17,490 nt of DNA from Marinagarivorans sp. UBA5870 (GTDB taxonomy: Bacteria; Pseudomonadota; Gammaproteobacteria; Pseudomonadales; Cellvibrionaceae). Both the position numbers and the translations under genes were made by a program. Positions 1 to 9,700 of this stretch are shown here, one piece after another (positions within the stretch are counted from its first letter, which is position 1; every line of letters begins with the position of its first letter). Where the stretch lies: positions 1 to 17,490 of the forward strand of contig DJFO01000368.1 in NCBI GenBank assembly GCA_002432555.1, written 5' to 3'. Under the pieces are notes generated by a model, which made no database searches, was not told the DNA's origin, and saw nothing but the letters and a program-made list of their open reading frames with translations.

Positions 1-24
1 AGGCGCCCCCGGCTAGGCGCCCCC
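1..24. repeat. Short direct repeat, two copies of a 10-base unit
   Basis: The 10-mer AGGCGCCCCC occurs at 1-10 and again at 15-24, giving a 14-base period. Each copy contains the palindrome GGCGCC. It touches the left edge, so it could be the end of a longer tandem array or a chance C-rich duplication. No function can be assigned. Confidence 0.5.
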
Positions 25-196
25 AGCAAACGCGCACCGCCAATCCCCTTCGCAATTTTTTCGTTCTAACCCCTAAACCTTTTCCGCAGTCCCTGGATAA
101 ACCTCTCAGCAATGTATCTCTGCGCCTTGCGGTGCGGATGGATTTCACCTTTTGGCGACGTGCGCTTTTCCAGCGGCGTTGCTGCGCTCAAATACC

Positions 197-202
197 AGGG
201 GA
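197..202 (+). promoter_or_regulatory. Ribosome binding site of the giant RHS gene
   Basis: AGGGGA at 197-202 is a good Shine-Dalgarno match and ends six bases before the ATG at 209, an ideal distance. It decides the start: the in-frame ATG at 263 has no comparable site, and the translation after 209 reads at once into the conserved N-terminal region of the family. Confidence 0.8.
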
Positions 203-208
203 TTGAAA

Positions 209-706
209 ATGGCAATCGTAATCGGCGGTCACGAGACGGGTTTATTGGATGGCTCACTCACCATGTTGGATCGCGGTGATCGCACCCGCACCACCGACCC
301 GGGCGCCGATGCGCAGTTTTTCGTCAACGTGGCCAGCGGCAACCTCACGATCCAGCAGCGCGACTCCTTCATGCCAAGCCTCGGCCAGGATTACGAGCTG
401 GTGCGCACCTACAATTCCCGGCCGGTTGCCGCCTACGAAGTGCGCCTTTCCGACAGCCCCTGGGCGCGCACCTATAACGTGTTCATCATGGATAAAACCA
501 TCAATGGACAAAAAACCTACGAAGTGACCTACGCCGATGGCAGCACCCTGCTGTTTCGCTGGGACGCCGGCATCAACGCCTTCAAATCCATCGACGCCGA
601 CGGCGCTTTCGAACGCATGGTGGAAATTGCCCAGAGCGGCACCGAGTGGACGCCGTTTTACGAGGTGACCCGCGCCGACCAGAGCCGGATGATTTTCAGC
701 AAACAC
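209..706 (+). other. N-terminal capping region of the RHS protein
   Basis: Residues 1-166 precede the regular YD repeats. They begin MAIVIGGHETGLLDGSLTML, mildly hydrophobic but without a positively charged n-region or cleavable signal. Next comes a stretch typical of RHS N-termini: FFVNVASGNLTIQQRD at 37-52, then LGQDYELVRTYNSR at 58-71, where 'VN.ASGNL' and 'VRTYNSR' are the family-like elements. A beta-rich part follows, including YEVTYADGSTLLFRW. In RHS shells this part forms the first strands and plug. No PAAR or VgrG-type adaptor is present, so a type VI secretion route is not supported by the visible sequence. Confidence 0.75.
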
Positions 707-3700
707 GGCCGGCTGCTGCAGTGGATCGACACCAACGGGGTGAAAACCGAATTTTCCTACAACGCCCAACTGCACCTCTCCCAGGTGCGCGACGACCAGG
801 GCCACGTGGTGAACTACACCTACACCAATAACCGGGTGACCCGGGTCGATCACAACGTGCACGGTCTGCTGGCGGAATACACCTACGACGGCGCCGGCAA
901 ACTGGCGACGGTCAAGGACCGCGCCGGCCATATCACCCGTTATTTTTACAACAACGACGGTTACCTCACCCGCCTGGAACTGCCGGACCGCCAGACGGTG
1001 AACGGCCAGCTGCAAACCTTCGCCGCGCGGGTTTACCAGTTCGAGTTCAAGGCGCCGCCCATCGAGTGGACCGGCTCCGGCTCCAAACAATTGCTGGTGC
1101 GCATCACCGGCCCCGACGGGACCTACACCACCTTTGATTACACCCACGATGTGGGCAACAACGGCACCCAGCCCGACCCCAACAAACGGCCGGAGGACCA
1201 GTGGTTCCGCGGCGGCAGCACCCGGGTGGTCGATGCCCTGGGCAACGCCCGCGCGCGCTCCAACGCCGCCGAATACGTGCAGTGGCGTTTGGCCAACGGC
1301 TATTACCAAACCTACGACGCCAGCCGGGAAATTCCGGCCAACCCCAATCAGCCGGTGCCGGACCCGGCGTTCAAGGCCCAGGTGGATGCGATTCGTTACG
1401 CCCATTCGATGGTCTATGAATTCGACGCCGACAGTTACATCACCGCGGTCACCGACCAGCAGGGTTACAAAACCCAATACACCTACGATGCCAGCAACAA
1501 TGTCAGCTCGGTGACCGATGGCAACGGCTGGGGCGCGACCCAAAGCGACAGCACCTATTTCCGCGGCCTGCGCGCCGACCTCGGTTATGTGGACGCGGCC
1601 GGCAACGGCAAGCTGGTCGCCGCCCTGACGGCGGCGGAAGTGACGGCGCTCAAGGAGGCCTTCACCACCCATTTCGGGTACGACGCCCGCGGCAATCGCA
1701 CCCAACAGACCGACGCCGCCGACAATGTGACCACCTGGACCTATACGACCTTCAACAAGCTGGCGAGCACCACCTCGGCGGTCGGCCACGCCCTCACCAC
1801 GTCCAATGTTCAGTACTATCAGGACCAGCGGGTCGGTTTGGGATTGGCCGCGCTCGCCGAAAATCTCAGCGCCGCCGACAAAACGGCGCTGCTCGCGCTG
1901 CACACCACGACCTTCAGCTATGACGCGCGGCAGAATCTGATCGAACAGCGCGACCCCGGCGGCGACCTCACCCGGTTTGAGTACGATGCCTTCGGCAATA
2001 ACACCCGGCGCATCCGCTTTTTGGACAGCGCGAATTTGACCGATCCGGCGCTGCAGCAGATCACCCAGTACCGTTACGACACCTATGGCAATTGGATCGG
2101 CGAGATCGATGCCGAAGGTCACCGGAGCGAACGCGAGTACGACCCTTTTGGCAATTTGACGCGTTTTGTCGATGCCAAGGGCGCGGAGACGCGTTACACC
2201 TACGACGGCGACAACCGGCTGCTCAGCACCACGAGCGGCCAGGGCAATATCACCCTGTTTGCCTACGACGCCGTGGGCAACCGCATTGCCATCACCGACG
2301 CCGCCGGCCACAAAATCACCAGCGTGTTCGACGTCCACAACAATTTGTTGTCCACGCTGGACCCGGCGGCGGTGGACGCGGCGCGCAACCGCCAGAGCCA
2401 GTTTACCTACGACGTGGTGGGCAACCGCACCGCCGCGGTGGACGCCGAGGGCCGCCGCACCGACTACGCCTTCAACAGCCGCCGCGAGCTGGTGAAAACC
2501 ACCAGCGCCACGGTTGTCGGGGCCGACGGCACCACCCCGGTGCGCTACGACTCCACCCTGGTCTATGACGGGGTCGGCAACCGGGTCTCCACCACCGACA
2601 ACCGCGGTTTCACCACCGACTTCCTCTACAGCCAGACCAACTTGATCCGGCAGCAGAAGGACGCGACCGGCCACATTACCCGCTACAGCTACGACGCCAA
2701 CCACAACCAGATTCAAATCGTTGCCGGCCTGCAGCTGGAGGCGACCAAACGTCAGATTCTCCAATTCCGCTTCGATGAGGAAGATCAGCTCATTCGTCAG
2801 GTGGATGCGGAGGGCAACCTCAGTGCCCAGAGCTACGACGCCGTGGGCAACCGCGTCACCTTTACCGACGGCAACGGCCACACCACGAACATCGAGTTCG
2901 ATAAAAACAATCGCCGCGTGCGCACCCTTCACCCGCAGGTGATCGACCCTCTGACGGGCAGCCCCACCCGTTACGCGGCGGAAACCCGCTACGACGGCAA
3001 TGGCAATACCATCGAAGAGATCGATGAAAACGGCCACCGCACAAAATACACCTTCGACCGCGACAACCGCCTGGTGGTGACCGAAGACGCCAACGGCACC
3101 AAAACCATTTTCGAATACGACTCCCGCAATAACCGCACGCGGGTCATGATCGACGGCGACGCCACCGTCCAGCAGACGACCGTGGCCGAACCCTTTAACG
3201 AGCAGGTCAGTTTCGAAAACTTCGAAAGCGGCTGGGGCCAATACGCCGCCGGCGGCAGCGACGCCATTCTCTATACCGGCACCGCCAAGGCCTTCGAGGG
3301 CAAAAACGCCGCGCAGATCCGCGACGACAGCGGGGTCGCCTCGGCCTTTGCCAGCGCCCCCAACGGCGCGAGCGGCGCGGGCTACGACTTGACCCGCTAC
3401 GGCGAGGTCACCCTGAAATTCGCCTTCTACGCCGAGCACCTGATCGACGGGGAAAGTTTTTTTGTCGAATACTGGAACGGCAGCCAATGGACGGTGGTGA
3501 AGGAGTACCTCAAGGGACCGGACTTCAACAACTTTGTGTTTCTCGAGCGCTCCCTGACCTTGACCTCGAGCCAGTTCAACTTCACCAACGACGCCAAATT
3601 CCGGTTCCGTTCGGACAGCGCGGACGACGCCCGCAGCGTGTTCATCGACCAGATCGAGGTGCGCGGCTCCGGGATGAAAAATCGCACCTTCGAAACCATC

Positions 3701-6700
3701 ACAGTCGCGCCGCCCAAGGACGGAAGCGTTATCCAGCGTTATGTCTACAACGAATTTAATGAACTCGTCGCCTACACCGACGGTATGGGCAACGCGCTGC
3801 TCAACAGCAACAGCGTGTTTTATCAGGACGAGCGGCAAAAACTCGGTTTTGCCCGCAACCTGGCCGATTTGACCGCCGCCAATCGACAGGCGATCGAGAA
3901 CCTGTTCACCGCGCGCAGCGATTACGACCGCGTGGGCAATTTGGTGAGCACCACCGACAACCTCGGGCGCATCACCCGCCACACCTACGACGCGCTCAAC
4001 CGGCAGATCCAGACCACCGATGCGTTGAACGGCATCACCCGGGCGCGCTTCGACGGCAACGGCAACCGGGTCGAGTGGATCGACGCCAACAACCACAGCA
4101 CCCAATTCACCTTCGATGCGGTCAACCGCCTGACCGACACCCTCGACGCGCTCAACACCACCGACCGCAACACCTACGACGCGTTCGGCAATTTGATCGC
4201 CACCACCCTCGCGCTCGGCACCCTCGACGAACGCACCACCCGGTTCGAATACGACCTGAACAACCGCGCGACGCGCCTCGTCAAACCCGAACTGAACGAC
4301 GAGCGTTACGAATACGACGCGGTGGGCAACCGCGTGCGGGTGATCGATGGCCGCGGCAACGCCACCGATTACCAATACGACGCGATGAATCGCCAGATCA
4401 AAATCATCGACCCGCTGCTGTTCGAAACCCGTTACGAATACGACGGCGTCGGCAATCAGCTGACCACCATCGACGCGCGTGGCGGCATCCGGCGCCTGCA
4501 ATACGATCCGCTCAATCGCCTGGTGCGTTTGACCGACGCGGAAGCGCGGGTGACCACCTACGCCTACGACGTGCGCGGCAACCGCATTGAAATGCGCACC
4601 GCCGCCGGTGTGGCCGGGCAGGAAGAGGTCACGGTGTTTGAGTACGACGCGGAAAATAATTTGCGCAAAGTGACCGACGCCGAGGGCGGTATCACCGTCA
4701 ACGATTTCGACCGAGTTTACAACCGGATTTCCGTGATCGACGCCAACGGCAACCCAACCCGCACGGAATTCGATGCGCTGAACCGCCAGGTCAAAATCAC
4801 CGACGCGCTCGGCGGCGTCACCCAGCTTGTTTACGACGCGGTCGGCAACCGGTTGAAAGTGACCGACGCGCTGCAAAATGCCACCGAATATTCCTTCGAC
4901 GCCATCGACCAGTTGATCCAGGAGAAGGACGCTCGCGGCGTACTGACGCAATACCGCTACGACAAAGTCGACAACCGGGTGAGCATCACCCGCGCCGCCG
5001 GCACCGCCGATGCGGCGGAGACCCTGTTCCAGTACGACCGCAATAACCGGCTGACCCAACAAACCGATGCCGAAGGCAATATCACCCAATACTTCTACGA
5101 CGCCAATGACAACCGGGTGCGGGTGCAAGATGCGCGCGGCAACAGCACCCTCTATACCTACGACGCCAAAAACCAGGTCATTGAAATTCAAGACCCGGAA
5201 GCTAACCTCACAAAATACACCTACGACGGCAACGGCAACCGGACTGTGGTGACCGACGCGCGCAACAATGCCAGCGTCCATTACTACAACGCCAACAACG
5301 AAATCAAAATCCGCGTGGACGCCGAGGGTTACGCGACGCGTTACGAGTACGACGCCAACGGCAACCTCGCGCGCGAAACCCTGCACATGCAGGCCCTGAC
5401 CCTGCCGGTGAACCCGGCGCAGGAACCGGCGCTGCCTTTGAGCGCGGCCGATCAAGTGATCGCCTACGAATACGACCTGCTCAACCGCCTGACCGCGCGC
5501 ATCGACGGCGAAGGCTTCCGCAGCGAATTCACCTACGACGCGGTGGGCAACCGTCTGACGGCAACGCAATACCGCGATCTGGCCGGCACGGATGCGGCGA
5601 CCACCCACCATTTTTACGACGATCTCTATCGCGAAGTCGCCACGGTTACCGCCGAAGGGTATCTGCATTCGATGACCTACGACGCCGTCGGCAATCGCCT
5701 CACCCAGACCCTCTTCGATGAGCGGGTGACCCTGCCCGCCGGCGGGGCGGCGCCTGTTCCCGTGGCCGGTGACCCCGGCCGCACCACGGCTTACGTCTAC
5801 GACAAGGTCTACCGCACCACGCGGGAAACGAGCGCCTTGGGCATTCACACCGACTACGAATACGACGAGCGCGGCAACCGCACCGCCCTCATCCAAGCCG
5901 CCACCACCGCGGAGGCGCAGCGCACGGTATTGGTGTACGACCTCGCCGACCGTCTGATCGAAACCGTCGATGCCCTGGGCACCCGCACCCACCGGGTGCT
6001 CGATGGCAACGGCAATGTGGTCACCCTGCACGAAGCCTTCGGCACCGCCGACCAGCGCAGCACCACCTACGTTTACGACGGCAACAACCGCCAAGAACAA
6101 ATGACCGATGCCCTGGGCACCATCACCCGGACCACCTACGACGGCAATGGCAACGCGACCTTAGTGGAAAAAGCGGTGGGCCTGCCGGAGGCGCGCCAGG
6201 AAACCTTCGAATACGATAAAAATAACCGCCTGAGCGCCGAGGAAAATGGCGAGGGCGAGCGCACGGAATACGCCTACGACGGGGCGGGCAACCGCACCGC
6301 GCTGCGCACAGGTCTCGACAGCAATGACCCGAGCCGCAACGAACTGCGGGAAACCCTGTATTTTTACGACCAAGACAACCGCCGGGTGCGCGAGCGCGAC
6401 GCCCTGGGTGTGGAAACCGAATACCAATACGACGGTGCCGACAACAACACCGTCCGCATCGAAGCCTTAGGTGTGGCCGGCGAAGAGCGTCGCCACGAAA
6501 TGACTTACGATCTGGACAACCGCCTGGTTGCCCGAAAAGATCCTCTGGGATTTATCACCACTTACGGTCACGACGTGCTCGGCAAAATCGTCGAGGTCAC
6601 CGACGCCAATGGCCATAGCGTCATTAATCAATACGACGTTATCGGGCGGCTCGAATCTGCCCGGAGCGAAGAAGGAGTGGTCGCCGATTATCTGTACGAT

Positions 6701-9700
6701 CGCAGAGATAATGTCCTATCGAGAAGCACCTATCTGATCAGTAATACAAACGTGATCAGCGATCGGCGAACAACCCAATTCCATTACGACCTGCTGGACC
6801 GCTTGATCCGCGAGGACGATCCCGAATCCTTCAGCAAAATAATGACCTATGACGTTTTCAGCAACCTGAGCACCGAAGAGCGCGGACTTTATCTTGTGCC
6901 AAGCGCGGATCCGACGCACGATCCGGCCAAAGCCGCACTTGCCCAGCCCCCACAATCAGCCAGTTATTTATATGATCACCTCGATCGGCTGACGAACAAA
7001 ACAGATGGTGAGGGCCGGCAAATCCGCTATACCTATGACGCTCATGGGAATACCCTCACGGAAATCGACGACGCCGCCACCAGTTTGATAAACCGCCGGA
7101 CAACTTATGCATACGACAAAGCCGATCGGGCAACTTCGGCCAATACGCCCGAGGGCGGCCGGCAACTCAATACCTATAACACGCATGGCGAATTGATTAA
7201 ATCGGAGCAACTGCAAAGCGTCAGCGCCAGCGGGACGGAGGTCTGGATCACCGAAGTTTTTGAATACGACGATCTGGGACGTGTCGCGGCCAGCATCGAT
7301 GGCGAACTGGCGAGGACCGAATTCGAATACGACGCTGTCGGCAACCAGAAGCTCGTGCGTTACGGCGCAGGCACCGCCGCCGCCTACACCAACCGCAGCG
7401 ATTACGACTTGAACAATCGCCTTAGAGCCACCTACGACGGCCTGAACCAGAGAACCCAGTTGGAATACGATGCGGTCGGCAACTTGGTCAAAAAGACCGA
7501 CCCGCGCAACAACCCGGCCTTTTATTACTACGACGGCGACAACCGTCAAATTGCCGCGGTCAATGAAGAAAAATATCTGATAATCAATACCTATGATTCC
7601 CTTGGAAATGCGGTAGTCAAGCAGAATTTTGCCAACGCAGCGACCGCCACTGTCACCACAACTGAAATTCCAGCAGTGGCCGTTTCTCCGCGCGACCGCA
7701 AGAGCGAATTCGTTTTCGACGGCAACGGGAAGTTGATCGAAACTACGGATGCCGGCGGTGCCATTACAAGTTACCTGCTGGACAGCAGGGGTTACGTCGT
7801 TGCAGAGACCAACGATCTCTCCCATACAGCAACCTATACTCATGACTCGGAGGGCCGCGTCAAATCCATAACGACCGCGGACGGTGTGCGGAGAGAGTAC
7901 CTGTACGACCTGGTTGGAAATAACACTCGGATTACCTATGCCGTCGGGTCGGCCGATGAGGCAATTGAAACTTTCACGTACGATCACGCAAACCGTCTTG
8001 TCCGTCAGAGAAAATATCTGGATCTGGACTTGGCGGGCAGCAACTTTATCGAAGTGAACTTCGCCTATGACCGCGCGGGAAACAAAATTGGCCAGACCGA
8101 CGCCAACGGTTCACTCTACGAGTGGCAATATGACCTGAATAACCGAGAAGTTGCCGCGCTAAATCCGATGAACGGCAGCGTCGAGAAGACCTTTGATATT
8201 CTGGGGAACCTCGTCAGAATCCAGGACCCCAACGGCAATTTGACGACAAATTACTACGATGCGAACAATCAATTGCGCTTCAGTGTCGATGGTGAGGGAT
8301 GGGTAAAGGAGTATAGCTACGACGGCAATGGCAATCTCGAGACTGAACGCCTGTTTATGACATCGAGCATCGCCGGCATTCCCGACCTCGACGAAGCACC
8401 TGTGCCTCAGGAAGCCGGCGCAGACCAAGTCGTTTCCTACGAATACGACGCCGCCAATCGACGGACCGCCTACATAGACGCGGAAGGTTACAGAACCGAA
8501 TACGGCGTCGACGCCTTCGGCAACGAGACGCTCATTCGCCGCCAGGTAACCCACCCGCAACCGGGCAGTGGGCAAGCTGTGGTATGGGCTGAAACCAACC
8601 GATATTTCAATGCGACGGATCGTTTGACGCACGAAGTCAGCCCTGAAGGTTATTTAACCCACAATCTGTACGATAGCCTGGGTAATTTAACCGAGAAAGA
8701 TATCTACGCTGATAAAGTTGTCATACCCGCAAGCGGTGCCGCTCCCACTGGAAGTTCAAGTTCCGAAATCAAATACCAGTACCGCTACGATGCATTAAAT
8801 CGACTGCAGGAAGAAGAATCTCCCCTGCACGTCATTACCCGCTACGAATTCGACGGCCGCGGAAATCAGACCGCAATGGTCAAAGCGGCCCGGACCGCGG
8901 AAGCCAGTCGAACCAGCTTCCGTTTTGACAAAGCCAACCGCCTGCGCGAAACCGAATACGCGGACGGCTCGATTACCCACCTGGTGCTCGATGCCAACGG
9001 CAATATTAAGGAAGAACACAAGGCATATGGCACCTCGGAGGTGCGGGTTACCGGATTCGAGTACGACAAAAACAACCATGTGAAATACAAAACGCTCGCC
9101 CTAGGCCACACCATCGCCAATGGGGCGCCAGCCGACCTCCAGGTCACCAGCTTTTTTGATCGCGATGCCAACGGCAACATCCGGTTTCAACATGAGGCCT
9201 GGGAAACACCCGATCAGCGCACCGTAGAATTTGAATACGACGCTAATAATCGAGCAACCGCGGAAATCCGCACCGTGGGGATGGAAACGGACCCCGCTAC
9301 GGGCAACAGCCTTGTGCGCAAAGAGCGTTCGGAGCTCCACTATGACGCAGCGGGCAACCTGATCTATAGAGTCAACGCCGCCGGGCGCCCCGAGCAGAGA
9401 GTTTCCAAATACGAGTACGATCTCGATAACCGCTTGATGGCGGAAGTGGTCGGCATGACCGGAACGGCGCCGGATTTTACCGGGGGCGTCCGCACCGAGT
9501 TTGACTATGACGGCTTAGGCAACAAAGTGCAGACCAGACAGGCGGTGGGCGTTACGGGGGAGGAGCGCACTTCCCACTATTCGTATGACCTGGACAGCAA
9601 TCTAAGCAAGATTATCGATCCCCTCGGACATGAAACCACCTACAGGTACGATGTTCACGGCAACCAGATCGAGATCATAGACGCCAACGGCAATATTCGA

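Larger units (their letters stand above)
1..208. other. Upstream non-coding region (5' flank of the giant gene)
   Basis: No convincing coding sequence covers this stretch. In the frame of the downstream gene there are stops at 74-76 and 98-100, so the gene cannot begin further left than 101, and no ATG in that frame precedes 209. The region is C-rich at the left end and has a T-run at about 56-61. I could not recognise a sigma70 -35/-10 pair at proper spacing, nor a hairpin followed by a T-run that would mark a terminator of the preceding gene. The promoter may lie here unrecognised or further upstream. Confidence 0.6.
707..3187 (+). repeat. YD-repeat block 1
   Basis: Residues 167-993 hold about 27 YD-type motifs, for example YTYDASNN, FEYDAFGN, YTYDGDNR, FAYDAVGN and IEFDKNNR. 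Spacing is commonly 20-21 residues (about 63 bases) with a TDAxGxxT turn between strands. Motifs in the first half are irregular (YTYTNNR, YFYNNDGY) and become canonical towards the end. Two helical spacer repeats are embedded (1550-1696 and 1802-1936). The DNA is GC-rich: by hand 44 of 60 bases at 2401-2460. TTA, CTA and TCA codons are absent here after the single TCA at 254. Confidence 0.9.

Noticed and set aside
1..208. Promoter or upstream terminator
   Set aside because: No -35/-10 pair with acceptable spacing and no stem followed by a T-run could be supported by eye.
66..257. Small minus-strand frame of 63 codons in the upstream region
   Set aside because: Basic, low-complexity translation with no recognisable motif; it overlaps the RBS and start of the RHS gene and has no supporting context.
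3457..3463. Run of seven T as a possible slippage or phase-variation site
   Set aside because: It is short, encodes Ser-Phe-Phe within the conserved strand of the jelly-roll domain, and the frame is intact on both sides. No evidence of frameshifting.
254..6100. Stop-free reading frame of more than 1,900 codons on the minus strand
   Set aside because: It lies exactly codon-on-codon opposite the RHS gene. It is open only because the sense strand avoids TTA, CTA and TCA. Its translation is a monotonous Val/Gly/Ala/His series, the complement of Tyr-Asp-rich codons, and it has no family features.
6968..7987. Minus-strand frame of 339 codons, and similar ones at 10979-11734 and 9602-10273
   Set aside because: All are antisense shadows in the same register as the RHS frame, rich in Val and Ile where the sense strand has Asp and Asn codons. 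The + frame codes for clear YD motifs throughout.
6539..9628. DPLG at 6539 and 9617 as possible RHS core protease sites
   Set aside because: They are part of ordinary TDAxGN-type turns in aligned positions of super-repeat copies A and B, lack the following GG and flanking core residues, and lie far from the C-terminus.
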